64,000 nucleotides of DNA from JAJXWB01 sp964634325 (lineage in GTDB: Bacteria > Pseudomonadota > Alphaproteobacteria > Rhizobiales > Beijerinckiaceae): NCBI GenBank assembly GCA_964634325.1, contig CAZWJF010000012.1, positions 29,846 to 93,845 of the forward strand. The letters run 5' to 3'. The notes under the pieces were generated by a model that saw only the letters and a list, made by a program, of their open reading frames with translations, searched no databases and was not told where the DNA came from. Each line of letters opens with the position of its first letter. The first letter of the stretch is position 1. This document shows, in pieces, positions 44,326-52,611 of the stretch. Both the position numbers and the translations under genes were made by a program.

Positions 44326-45597
44326 ATGGCCGCGCATTTCCGCCGCCTGATGTCCATGCAGCACTGGCCCGACGACGTGCGTCGGCTTGTCGGGGGACGA
44401 TTCGCGCGCGATCTGCTCGATTTGAAGCGTAGCGCTGACGAACCGGAGACGCGCGTCGAAATCCTTTCCGCCGACGAGATCGAGCCTGTTCGCGAGGCAT
44501 GGCGGGATCTCGCCCGTCGCGCCATCGAACCCAATCCGTTTTTCGAGCCGGATTTCGCATCGACGGCTCTCATGCACTTGCCGGAGAGCCAGAGGCCGGT
44601 TCTCGCGGCGGTCTGGCAGACGGCGGGCGACGACCCGCGCGCGCGGATGATCGGTCTCTGGGCGCTGGAACAGAGCCGCGCCAATCTTTTCGGCGGCGTC
44701 GGACGTTCGTGGAGCTTCCGTCACGGCGCGCTCGGGACGCCGCTGATCGACCGGCTCGCCGCCGCGCGCTCGGTGGATGCGATGCTGCTGTGGCTGCGCG
44801 CCCGGCGTCTGGGACGTTCGACGCTTGTGATGGCGCAGCTGGCCTGCAATGGGCCGGCGGTTCGTCTGATCAAGGAGCGCTGCGGCTCGCTGGGGCTGGT
44901 CTGGGCCGAACTCGATCCGCGCGCGCGCGCCGTCCTGGCGTCGGAGGATTGCCGGGACGAAGCGCCCGCGCATCCCGCATCCGCCAAGCATCGCCGGGAG
45001 CTCGACCGGCTGGCGCGCCGGCTCGCGGAGCAAGGCGCCGTCGCGTTTCGATCGGCGTGGGAGCCGGCGGACATTCGACACCCGATCGAGTGGTTTCTGG
45101 CGATGGAGCAATCCGGCTGGAAGGGGCGGCGCGGCACGTCGTTCCTGTCGGACGTCGGCGACGCCGCCTTTCTGCGTGTGGCGACCCGGCGCCTCGCGCA
45201 CGCCGGCAAATGCCGCGTCGACTGGCTGGCCCTGGATGACCGTCCGATCGCGATGGCGATCGTGCTGCGCAGCGGCGAACGCGCCTATTTCTGGAAAACG
45301 ACGTTCGACGAGCGATTCGCCCGCTATTCGCCGGGCGTTCAGCTCGCACGAAGGCTGGCCGAGACTCAAATGGCGGACCCCGCAATCCGACTGACCGATT
45401 CCTGCGCGATCGCGAATCACCCGATGATCGACCGCGTCTGGCCCGACCGTCAGGCCATGGTCGATCTGGCGATCTGCGTCGATCCGGCGCGCATCAACGC
45501 CTTTCCGACCGCCGTGCGACGCGAGAAGCTGCAGCGGGCCGTCCGCGAGGCCGCGAAGTCGGCCGCCAACGCGGCCCTGCGCCGCCAGGCGAGTTGA
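44326..45597 (+). CDS. GNAT-family acetyltransferase (Acetyltransf_6/BioF2-like)
   Basis: 423-residue protein of the FemAB/GNAT superfamily, resembling the Acetyltransf_6 (CelD/BcsL-like) group linked to polysaccharide or lipid acylation. An N-terminal half with WRDLARRAIEPNPFFEPDF and a C-terminal GNAT half (about 270-390), containing GDAAFLRVATRRLAHAGKCRV and ERAYFWKTTFDERFARYSPGVQL, are visible. The last segment is typical of this group's acyl-CoA site. The ATG at 44326 has AGAGGG upstream, while the frame from 44254 is longer without a site. The function is unassigned. Confidence 0.82.
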   Translation: MAAHFRRLMSMQHWPDDVRRLVGGRFARDLLDLKRSADEPETRVEILSADEIEPVREAWRDLARRAIEPNPFFEPDFASTALMHLPESQRPVLAAVWQTAGDDPRARMIGLWALEQSRANLFGGVGRSWSFRHGALGTPLIDRLAAARSVDAMLLWLRARRLGRSTLVMAQLACNGPAVRLIKERCGSLGLVWAELDPRARAVLASEDCRDEAPAHPASAKHRRELDRLARRLAEQGAVAFRSAWEPADIRHPIEWFLAMEQSGWKGRRGTSFLSDVGDAAFLRVATRRLAHAGKCRVDWLALDDRPIAMAIVLRSGERAYFWKTTFDERFARYSPGVQLARRLAETQMADPAIRLTDSCAIANHPMIDRVWPDRQAMVDLAICVDPARINAFPTAVRREKLQRAVREAAKSAANAALRRQAS

Positions 45598-45643
45598 CGC
45601 GCCCGCTTGCTTCATCGGCGTCTTTGGCGGACGCTCGACGTCG

Positions 45644-45931
45644 ATGACGGGATCGCCCGGAGAGCGCCAAAGACTCGATAAGTGGCTGTGGTTCGCGCGC
45701 ATGGCGCGGACGCGCGTCGCTGCGGCGCAATTGGTGGCCGACGGACATGTACGCGTGAATGGCCAGCGCGTCGTTCAGGCGGCGAAGCCGGTCAAGCCTG
45801 GCGATGTCCTGACGATCGCTCTGGCGCGCGACGTCCGTCTGTTGCGCGTTCTCGACGTGGCGGAACGGCGCGGACCATACGAAACGGCGCGCCTGCTCTA
45901 CGAAGATTTGGCCGCGGGCGAGGAGGCTTGA
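45644..45931 (+). CDS. hslR: S4-domain RNA-binding protein (HslR/Hsp15 type)
   Basis: 95-residue S4-domain protein like Hsp15, which in E. coli rescues stalled 50S-peptidyl-tRNA. The S4 motif RLDKWLWFARMARTRVAAAQLVADGHVRVNGQRV covers residues about 8-40, followed by VKPGDVLTIAL. It has no pseudouridine synthase domain and is too short for one. It follows the GNAT gene by about 46 bp and precedes the ferredoxin gene by about 125 bp on the same strand. Heat induction is plausible but not visible here. Confidence 0.88.
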   Translation: MTGSPGERQRLDKWLWFARMARTRVAAAQLVADGHVRVNGQRVVQAAKPVKPGDVLTIALARDVRLLRVLDVAERRGPYETARLLYEDLAAGEEA

Positions 45932-46057
45932 GCGTCGCATTGCGCGCGGCGGCTGCGACTCCCTGACTTACGCCCACTTCTTGCGCGCGGGCGCCAAAGC
46001 GGTTAGCAGTGCGCCGTCTTTGAGCCGCGCGCGCCCGGCGCCCGCGAGGAGCCTGCG

Positions 46058-46396
46058 ATGACCTATGTAGTCACCGAGAACTGCATCAAGTGCAAGTATA
46101 CGGATTGTGTCGAGGTTTGCCCCGTCGATTGCTTCTACGAGGGCGAAAACATGCTCGTCATTCACCCCGACGAGTGCATTGATTGCGGCGTTTGCGAGCC
46201 GGAGTGCCCTGCCGAGGCGATCAAGCCCGATACCGAGCCGGGCCTTGAGCAATGGCTGAAGCTGAACGCCGACATGGCGCCGAACTGGCCGAACATCACC
46301 GTCAAGCGGGATGCGCCGGCCGACGCCAAGGAATTCGACGGAAAGCCGAACAAGCTCAAGGATTTCTTCTCGGACAAGCCCGGTCAGGGCGACTGA
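46058..46396 (+). CDS. fdxA: 7Fe ferredoxin FdxA
   Basis: 112-residue bacterial 7Fe-type ferredoxin carrying one [3Fe-4S] and one [4Fe-4S] cluster. Cysteines at C9, C12, C17, C21, C25, C40, C43, C46 and C50 give the FdxA spacing, including CxxCGVCxxxCP in CIDCGVCEPECP. The start MTYVVTENCIKCKYTDCVEVCP is diagnostic. It is a common Hyphomicrobiales electron carrier, often next to hslR and carD as here. A short GC hairpin (GGCGG-TCAG-CCGCC, 46397-46410) follows the stop. Confidence 0.95.
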   Translation: MTYVVTENCIKCKYTDCVEVCPVDCFYEGENMLVIHPDECIDCGVCEPECPAEAIKPDTEPGLEQWLKLNADMAPNWPNITVKRDAPADAKEFDGKPNKLKDFFSDKPGQGD

Positions 46397-46494
46397 GGCG
46401 GTCAGCCGCCGCAAAATTCGATCGCGATAGAGCGATCAACGCGACCTGGAATTAACCACGGAGGCGGCGAAAGACGCCTCGGGCGCGCTAACCT

Positions 46495-46543
46495 TTGATA
46501 TCTGCGGAATTCTGTGATATACAGATTTTTAACAGTCACAGAA
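46495..46543 (+). promoter_or_regulatory. carD promoter with palindrome flanking its -10/start region
   Basis: TTGATA (46495-46500), 17 bp spacing, and TATACA (46518-46523) form a good sigma-70-type promoter on the plus strand. TTCTGTGA (46510-46517) and its exact complement TCACAGAA (46536-46543) form an 8-bp inverted repeat enclosing the -10 box and the predicted start near 46530. A repressor bound there would block polymerase. Confidence 0.6.
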
Positions 46544-46674
46544 ATACGCCACATATCAGTCGGTTGACAGGTATGCACTTCGAGCGTTCGCGGCGCGCCG
46601 CCCGGACGCTTTATGTGCGGGTCGCGCAGGGCGCGGCTCGAAGGTTGTGGTTTCCCAAAGCGAGGACTGTGCGA

Positions 46675-46752
46675 CAGACGAGAGGTTCCTTTCGTCTGGA
46701 CCGGCGGCCTGCGTATTCATGGCCGCCGTACGACGCCGGAGCGCCGCTCCGG
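46675..46752 (+). promoter_or_regulatory. Structured 5' leader of carD
   Basis: Two hairpins precede the carD ribosome site (AGGAG, 46761-46765): CAGACGA...TCGTCTG (arms 46675-46681 and 46692-46698, extended by further pairs) and CCGGAGC-GCC-GCTCCGG (46736-46752). With the promoter at 46495 the leader would be about 245 bases. A post-transcriptional control role is inferred. Confidence 0.5.
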
Positions 46753-46775
46753 GGTGAGCGAGGAGTACGCTGCGT

Positions 46776-48152
46776 ATGTCGTCCACGAAGAAGTCGTCGA
46801 AATCCGCTAAGTCCGCAAAATCCGCCGCCAGCAAGAAATCCGAGACGACGAGGAAGACCAAGAGCGCGGCGGCTCGGACGAGCGCCGTAAAAGGCAAGAC
46901 GAGCAAGGCGAAACCGGAAAAGGCCGCGGCGAAGACGAAATCGCCCAAGACCCAGAAATCCGGGAAAACGGCTTCCACGTCTCGCTCCGCGTCGACCGGC
47001 AAGGCGCGCTCGGCTTCGACGGGCAAGGCCAAAGCCGCAGCTGCGGCGCGTACGCCGGCCAAGTCCGCCAGCCGCTCCAAGACGACGGCGGCGCGCAGGA
47101 AAGCCGCGGTCGCCAAGTCCGCGCGGGACGCAGCCGGCGTCAATGCGGTGAAGACCGGCGCCGTGAAGGCGCGTGCGAAGACCGAGTTGAAAAATGAAAA
47201 GGGCCGCGCCAAGGCGGCCGTGAAGGAAACGGTTCGGGAGAAATCGAAGCAGATCGAGACCAGGAAGGCGCAGAGCGAGACCAAGACAAGCAAGGCCACG
47301 ACAACCCTCAAGCCGGTCGAACAGGCTGGCGCGCGTGTTGAAACCCGTTCGGCGAAACCGCATGCGGCGCCGGCGAAGGTGGAAGCGCCCGTGTCCGTCG
47401 CCGTTCGCGCCGCGCCCGATCCGAGACCGGCGTCCCACGCGCCGGCGGTGCAGCCTCGAGAGACGAGCGAACAGATCCCGGTGACCCAAAAGAAAACGAT
47501 TTCTCCCACAGCCGCCAAGCCCGTCGACAAAGTTCAGCCCGCGGTCGCCGCGCGTCCGGCCGTCGCGCCGGCGAAGGCGCCGAAGCCCGCTGGACAGAAG
47601 CTCGGCTTCAAGACCAATGAGCACATCGTCTATCCGGCCCACGGCGTCGGCCAGATCATCGCGATCGAGGAGCAGGAAGTCGCAGGCTTCAAGCTCGAAC
47701 TCTTCGTGATCAGCTTCGTCAAGGACAAGATGATCCTGAAGGTTCCCACCCCCAAGGTCGTGAGCGTCGGCATGCGCAAGCTCGCGGAGGCTCCGGTGAT
47801 CACCAAGTCGCTGGAGACGCTGACGGGCCGGGCGCGCATCAAGCGCACGATGTGGTCGCGCCGCGCGCAGGAATACGAGGCGAAGATCAATTCCGGCGAT
47901 CTGATCGCCATCGCCGAAGTCGTGCGCGATCTCTACCGTTCCGAGGCTCAGCCGGAGCAGTCCTATTCCGAACGTCAGCTCTACGAAGCCGCGCTCGACC
48001 GGATGTGCCGCGAACTGGCGGTCGTCCAGAAGATCACGGAACAGGAATCGCTCAAGCTGATCGAAGTTCAGCTTCAGAAAGGACCGCGCCGCGCGTCCAA
48101 GGCGGAAGCCGAGAGCGACGCTGACGCCGGCGAGATCGACGAGGCCGCCTAA
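46776..48152 (+). CDS. CarD-family transcription factor with histone-H1-like N-terminal extension
   Basis: 458-residue protein. The C-terminal CarD module starts near residue 275 (KLGFKTNEHIVYPAHGVGQI) and includes the RNA polymerase-interacting beta domain and the helical DNA-binding region through about 440. CarD stabilises open promoter complexes. The first ~270 residues are Lys/Ala/Ser/Thr-rich low-complexity sequence (SASTGKARSASTGKAK and similar), like histone H1 or AlgP-type tails. Typical alphaproteobacterial CarD proteins are about 160-200 residues, so this is more than double. The ATG at 46776 has AGGAG upstream; the frame is open throughout, with no internal start better placed. 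A strong terminator follows. Confidence 0.92.
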   Translation: MSSTKKSSKSAKSAKSAASKKSETTRKTKSAAARTSAVKGKTSKAKPEKAAAKTKSPKTQKSGKTASTSRSASTGKARSASTGKAKAAAAARTPAKSASRSKTTAARRKAAVAKSARDAAGVNAVKTGAVKARAKTELKNEKGRAKAAVKETVREKSKQIETRKAQSETKTSKATTTLKPVEQAGARVETRSAKPHAAPAKVEAPVSVAVRAAPDPRPASHAPAVQPRETSEQIPVTQKKTISPTAAKPVDKVQPAVAARPAVAPAKAPKPAGQKLGFKTNEHIVYPAHGVGQIIAIEEQEVAGFKLELFVISFVKDKMILKVPTPKVVSVGMRKLAEAPVITKSLETLTGRARIKRTMWSRRAQEYEAKINSGDLIAIAEVVRDLYRSEAQPEQSYSERQLYEAALDRMCRELAVVQKITEQESLKLIEVQLQKGPRRASKAEAESDADAGEIDEAA

Positions 48153-48190
48153 TTCCGCAGCGGCGGGCGCGAGCGCTCTGAAAAACCGAA

Positions 48191-48215
48191 GGCCCGGCTG
48201 AAGCCGGGCCTTTTT
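48191..48215 (+). terminator. Rho-independent terminator of carD
   Basis: GGCCCGGC-TGAA-GCCGGGCC followed by TTTTT (48211-48215) is a perfect 8-bp stem with a T-run, 39 bases after the carD stop. It separates carD from the convergent rpoH gene. Confidence 0.95.
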
Positions 48216-48242
48216 GTTTGTGGAGCGTCCGACGTCTGGGGC

Positions 48243-49085
48243 TCAGATGCGGCTTTCGAGAAGCTTGCGCAATTTTTCGAGCGCCCGAGACTCGATCTGA
48301 CGCACGCGCTCCTTGGAGATGCCGAGCTCCGCGCCGAGTTCCTCGAGCGTCGCTGATTCCTCTCGCAGCCGCCGGTTTTGCACGATCCGCAATTCGCGTT
48401 CCGAGAGCTGGCCCAGCGCGTCGTTGAGCAGCGCGCTCCGGCGCTCCGAATCGATCTCCTCGCCGACCGACTCGTCCTGCAACGGGTGGTCGTCGACCAG
48501 AAAATCGCCGCGCTCCGCCGAATCGGAAGGATCGTCGGCGCTCATCGGCGCGTTCAGAGAAATGTCCGGTCCGGAAAAGCGGGCGTTCATCAGTTCGACG
48601 TCGGCGGGCGATGCGCCCACCGCCTTGCCGATGCGCTCGAACAAAATCGCGCTGTTGCTCTCGGTCGCGCCCAGTTGCGCGCGCAGACGCCGCAGGTTGA
48701 AGAACAAGGCCTTCTGGGTCGAGCTGGTTCCGCCGCGCACGATCGACCAGTTCCGCAGGATATAGTCCTGGATCGAGGCGCGGATCCACCATGTCGCGTA
48801 AGTGGAGAAGCGAACCTCCCGCTCCGGATCGAAGCGCGCCGCCGCCTCCAGCAGGCCGATATGTCCTTCCTGGATGACGTCCGCGATCGGCAGGCCGTAG
48901 TGCCTGAAGCGCGAGGCGAGGGCGATGACGAGCCGCATATGCGACGCCGACAATTGATCGAGCGCGCGCTGCTCGCGCTTGTCGCGCCAGCGAATCGCCA
49001 ATTCACGCTCTTCTTCACGTTCAAGAAACGGCGCCGACATAGCGGCGCGCACCAATTCCCTGTGCACTCCAGGCAATTGCGCCAT
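48243..49085 (-). CDS. rpoH: RNA polymerase sigma-32 factor (RpoH type)
   Basis: 280-residue heat-shock/stress sigma factor. Region 2 (about 45-115) has HMRLVIALASRF, VIQEGHIGLLEAAARFDP and STYATWWIRASIQDYILRNWSIV. The RpoH box Q124-KALFFNLRR133 identifies the sigma-32 class. Region 4 at the C-terminus has the helix-turn-helix TLEELGAELGISKERVRQIE. The divergent N-terminal MAQLPGVHRELVRAAMSAPFLEREEE resembles the second RpoH (RpoH2) of alphaproteobacteria. It is convergent with carD and upstream of the M48 gene cluster. Confidence 0.92.
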   Translation of the reverse strand: MAQLPGVHRELVRAAMSAPFLEREEERELAIRWRDKREQRALDQLSASHMRLVIALASRFRHYGLPIADVIQEGHIGLLEAAARFDPEREVRFSTYATWWIRASIQDYILRNWSIVRGGTSSTQKALFFNLRRLRAQLGATESNSAILFERIGKAVGASPADVELMNARFSGPDISLNAPMSADDPSDSAERGDFLVDDHPLQDESVGEEIDSERRSALLNDALGQLSERELRIVQNRRLREESATLEELGAELGISKERVRQIESRALEKLRKLLESRI

Positions 49086-49219
49086 GGTAGCCTCCGGATC
49101 TGTGGATCGCCGTTCAAGGCGGCGTTCACTGGACGGGCGCTTCAGCCTATACGGCTGGCCGCGAACGTCAGTTCACATCAGCGTGAGGACCCGATCGCGG
49201 GATTCGCCCGTCACCGGCG

Positions 49220-50713
49220 TCACTGGTCGACGACCACCTTGTAGGCCTCGCCGTATTTCAGCGAAGCGCCCGGCGCGAGGCCGTTCAGGAGCAGAAACGT
49301 CTCGAGCGGCTTGTCGGGCGTCGCCATCCTGCGCGCCATGCCGTCGGCGTTCTCGCCGAAGCCGGCCTTGACGATTTCGAGCTTCTGCGGCCGGACCTTG
49401 GCGGCCTCTTCCGCAGTCAGGGGCCGGAGCGACTGGATCGACTGATCGAATTTCCGGATTGTCGCATCGTCCATGGCGCGAGCGGCGAACAGCAGCCGAT
49501 ATAGATCGCCGTCCTTTCTGACGACGGCGACCCTGAAATTCCATTCCCCCGCGCGCGCCAGGCCGAATACGGCGGGAAGGCCGTTCACCTCGCCGCTTTG
49601 AATCGATGAGGCCAGCAGCCCGTCCAGCCAACCCGACGCCAGATAGGCTTCGAGCGTCTGGCCCGCCGGCTCCGGCACGCTGTCGAGGCGGAGCGCTTCG
49701 CTGCCGCCGCCCGCACGTCCGAGCAGGGCGCGCGCGGTGTTGTCGAGAACGAACGCGTCCGGCGCCGTAAACGAGAAGCGGAGGCGCGGTTGAAAGAAGC
49801 GTCGTCCGCGCACCAGCCCGTCCGATGGATCTTCGCCGAAATTCATTCCGTCGATGGACGCCAGATAACCGGCCCGGTCGGACGCGCCCACGCCCGGCGC
49901 GCCGAGTTGCCGGGCAGCCTGCGTCGCCTGCGCGATTCGTTCCGGCGTAGCGGGATGAGTGGCGAGAATATCCGGCTTGTCCGGCGATTTCTGGCCCAGC
50001 AGCTCCGCGCGCAACGCGGTGGACCGCCCGAGCGAGGTCAGGAACCGCGCGGCGCCGAAGGGGTCGAAGCCTGCCCGCGCGATGACGTTGACGCCGATCT
50101 TGTCGGCCTCGATTTCCTGCTGACGCGAAAAGCTGGCGAACGAAAGGCGTTGATTGGTCTCGACCTCCTCGCCTTTTTGTCGACTCTGGATGACGGTCGC
50201 CGCCTCGGCGATCAATGCGGCCTGCTTTTCGCGCTCGGCCCGGGCGGACGCGTGCCGCGCCGTGACGTGGCCGATTTCGTGGGCCATCACAGCGGCGACT
50301 TCCGAGGAATCGTTGGCCAGCTCCAGCAACCCGCGCGAGACGTACAGGTTGCCGGAAGGCAGCGCGAAGGCGTTGACGACGGGCGTGTTGAGAATGGTCA
50401 CGCGGTAGGGCGTCGTCGGCACATCAGACGCAGCCGCGAGCTTGACCAGAATATTGTTGAGATAGGCCTCGGCGCTCGGCCAGCGATATTCGCCGCCGAA
50501 CTGGGCCACGAGTTTCTTGTGTTCGGCGATGGTGAGCGCGTCGACGCCCACGGTCCGCGGGGCGCTGGGCGGCGCGGACGGCGCGCCGGGCGCGAGCTTC
50601 TCGCCCTGTTGCTCCAGCATCGCGCAGCCAGTCAACGCGCCCGCAATCGCAAGCACGCCGACCCAACGGCCGAGCGCCGCCACGCCGCCAATCGCCGCCA
50701 AGCGCCGCGTCAC
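49220..50713 (-). CDS. M48-family metalloprotease lipoprotein
   Basis: 497-residue zinc protease of the BepA/LoiP-like group, likely guarding outer-membrane or periplasmic proteins. It starts with GTG at 50713, has a lipobox with C30 (LTGC), and HEXXH as H145-EIG-H149 with the third ligand in E202-AD (EIEAD). The C-terminal part (about 280-497) has no TPR repeats; it is instead a domain ending in a LysM-like tail (ETFLLLNGLAPGASLKYGEAYKVV). Its GTG overlaps the nuclease stop by GTGA, so the two are coupled. Confidence 0.9.
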   Translation of the reverse strand: MTRRLAAIGGVAALGRWVGVLAIAGALTGCAMLEQQGEKLAPGAPSAPPSAPRTVGVDALTIAEHKKLVAQFGGEYRWPSAEAYLNNILVKLAAASDVPTTPYRVTILNTPVVNAFALPSGNLYVSRGLLELANDSSEVAAVMAHEIGHVTARHASARAEREKQAALIAEAATVIQSRQKGEEVETNQRLSFASFSRQQEIEADKIGVNVIARAGFDPFGAARFLTSLGRSTALRAELLGQKSPDKPDILATHPATPERIAQATQAARQLGAPGVGASDRAGYLASIDGMNFGEDPSDGLVRGRRFFQPRLRFSFTAPDAFVLDNTARALLGRAGGGSEALRLDSVPEPAGQTLEAYLASGWLDGLLASSIQSGEVNGLPAVFGLARAGEWNFRVAVVRKDGDLYRLLFAARAMDDATIRKFDQSIQSLRPLTAEEAAKVRPQKLEIVKAGFGENADGMARRMATPDKPLETFLLLNGLAPGASLKYGEAYKVVVDQ

Positions 50714-51525
50714 CCTTCCCGGCCTCCTCGAGCCGGGGCGCCCTGCGTTGTTCCGATCATCTCCAAAGCGTCCGGACCATCGATTTCGATATACGGCCCG
50801 AAAGCGCGGTCCAGAAGACCCCGCGCTCTAACGCGCCGGCCGACGAGGTCCCGGAGGGGAAATGTCGCCGCATCGAACAGATCGAGGTTTCGTCTCGAAA
50901 TCACAAGCGCAAAATCCACAGTCCGTCTTGGACCGAAGTTCAAATAAATGCGGCCGCGCCGCTCGCCAATAGAAGATACGATTCCTTCGACGACGACGAG
51001 ACCTTTCCCGGCCTTTTCGAACGCCGCGAGGTCGCTCGCGGATATCACCGCGCGCCGGGGGTCCGACCAGAGGCCGCGGGCTTGCGCGCGCGCCTCGCCT
51101 TCAGCCCTTAGAAAGGCTTCGCGGCAGTCGCGTACGAGCGGATCCGGGCTGTAAAGCCCGACGCCGGCCATGATCGCCTCCTGCGCGACATCGCTTTCGC
51201 CGATCCTGCCGTCGTCGAAATAGACCAGAGCGCTCACGCGGCCCCAGCGGTTCGGGCGGGCGTCGACCAGCGCAAGGCGCACCCGCGCGCCGGTCAGCCG
51301 TGCGGCAAGCGCCGGGAATGCGCTCGTCTCGCGATCGACCGCCAGACCGGCCAGCGCGACGACCCGTCCATCCGCCAGAAGGAGATCGAGGTTGGGCTCG
51401 ACGCCAGCCACTTGCACGCTCTCGCCTGCCGTCGGACAGGCGGCGAGAGCCGCCCCGCCCGGAGCGATCGCCAGAGAAATCGCCGCCGCGACCGTCGCCA
51501 CGGGGCCAGTGCGGGCTTGGCGCAT
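50710..51525 (-). CDS. Secreted thermonuclease-like (SNc) protein
   Basis: 271-residue exported protein with an N-terminal signal (TVAAAISLAIAPGGAALA). A staphylococcal-nuclease-like OB fold covers about residues 30-155 (RLTGARVRLALVDARPNRWGRVSALVYFDDG...EARAQARGLW). The C-terminal ~110 residues form an additional OB-like domain (about 165-260, VVVEGIVSSIGERRGRIYLNFG). Catalytic Arg/Glu positions were not confirmed, so nuclease activity is uncertain. The ATG at 51525 is selected. The 3' end overlaps the M48 gene as GTGA, an operon that also appears in related genomes. Confidence 0.78.
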   Translation of the reverse strand: MRQARTGPVATVAAAISLAIAPGGAALAACPTAGESVQVAGVEPNLDLLLADGRVVALAGLAVDRETSAFPALAARLTGARVRLALVDARPNRWGRVSALVYFDDGRIGESDVAQEAIMAGVGLYSPDPLVRDCREAFLRAEGEARAQARGLWSDPRRAVISASDLAAFEKAGKGLVVVEGIVSSIGERRGRIYLNFGPRRTVDFALVISRRNLDLFDAATFPLRDLVGRRVRARGLLDRAFGPYIEIDGPDALEMIGTTQGAPARGGREG

Positions 51526-51535
51526 CGCCGGCCTG

Positions 51536-52447
51536 TCAGCCGCCGCGCGCCCGGCGCAGAAAGTCCACGATGAGGCGCGCCGTATCGACATCGCCATTGT
51601 GCGCTCCAACCGCCAGACCGCGATCGAGCGCGCGACGATGGCCGGGCAAGGTGTGCCCGCCGCCGTCCACTTTCACCAATTCTATCAGCGCCTTGCAGCC
51701 GGCCGGAAACTCGATCTGCACGCGCGACCCGTCGTTCTTGTCGCGGTCCGGCGCCTCGACGACGTTGGACTTGTCCGAGCATCCGGCCGCCGCGACAAAC
51801 GGCGCCAGGGTCGCTTGCGCCGAGACCACATCGCCCTTGTATTCGATCAGGCCGGCTTTTCCGCCGTTGAAGGGCACCTTTGGGTCCGCGGTGCCTGCGA
51901 GAAGGAAGAACGGAATTGGACGGGACGGCTTGCAGGCCGCCGCATCCGACGCCGGCATCAGGCTAATCAGGGACGCCGCGCCCGCGAAGGACCCGGCGTC
52001 GCGGCAGGCGAGCCGCATGGCGACGATGCCGCCGGTCGCGCTGCCGACGATATAGACCCGCCGCGGGTCCGCCACCCCGTCGGCTTCGAGCCTGGCGATC
52101 AGGTCGTGGATGAATTTCAGGTCCCGGTCCCCTCCGGTTTCGCTGACATCCCAATGCCCGGCGATCGCGTCGGGATAGACAGTCACGACGCTCTGCGACC
52201 TGAGCGCGCTCTCGATGCCGAGGTATCGACGCACGCGCACTCCAAGGCCGGCCTGGCCATGCAGGACCACGATGACCGGCCGACGCGCCCGCTTCAGGCG
52301 GGCGTGTTCGACGATAAAGGCGGTCCGTTTGACGCCGCCCGATTCGATCGTGAGCCTGCCGGACGCGGCCGATGCGGCGGTTCCGGTCGCCAGCGACACG
52401 GCCGCCGCTGCGCAAAAACCCAGAAATCCCGACATAAAGAAGCGCAT
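51536..52447 (-). CDS. LpqC/PHB-depolymerase-like esterase with altered nucleophile motif
   Basis: 303-residue secreted alpha/beta hydrolase, polyhydroxybutyrate-depolymerase-like (LpqC type). A signal peptide (MRFFMSGFLGFCAAAAVSLA) precedes PVIVVLHGQAGLG (oxyanion region). D188 in LAGTADPK and H265 in VDGGGHTLPG are the expected acid and base. The nucleophile elbow, however, reads G135-S136-A137-T138-G139-G140 instead of GxSxGG: alanine occupies the usual serine position, with a serine one residue earlier. It lies 10 bp upstream of the nuclease gene. It may be inactive or use S136. Confidence 0.82.
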   Translation of the reverse strand: MRFFMSGFLGFCAAAAVSLATGTAASAASGRLTIESGGVKRTAFIVEHARLKRARRPVIVVLHGQAGLGVRVRRYLGIESALRSQSVVTVYPDAIAGHWDVSETGGDRDLKFIHDLIARLEADGVADPRRVYIVGSATGGIVAMRLACRDAGSFAGAASLISLMPASDAAACKPSRPIPFFLLAGTADPKVPFNGGKAGLIEYKGDVVSAQATLAPFVAAAGCSDKSNVVEAPDRDKNDGSRVQIEFPAGCKALIELVKVDGGGHTLPGHRRALDRGLAVGAHNGDVDTARLIVDFLRRARGG

Positions 52448-52611
52448 TCCAGGCGGCCCCTCGAAGCCTCGAAGCGAGCAACATTCCCGCTTTGTCCCCG
52501 CATTGCAACCACCATTGAATATCATCCGAATTATGGCGTTTGACGGCGTTGCGCCGCAGCAAGGTTTGGAATAGTGAACGATGCGACGATGCATCGCACG
52601 AGAGGGCTGTC

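Larger units (their letters stand above)
46397..46775 (+). other. 379-bp gap: fdxA end, carD promoter and leader
   Basis: The gap holds a weak GC hairpin immediately after fdxA (46397-46410) and a second inverted repeat GAGGCG-8 nt-CGCCTC (46461-46480). A promoter with an embedded palindrome lies at 46495-46543, and the remaining ~230 bases form a leader before carD. No convincing gene is inside it. Confidence 0.7.
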
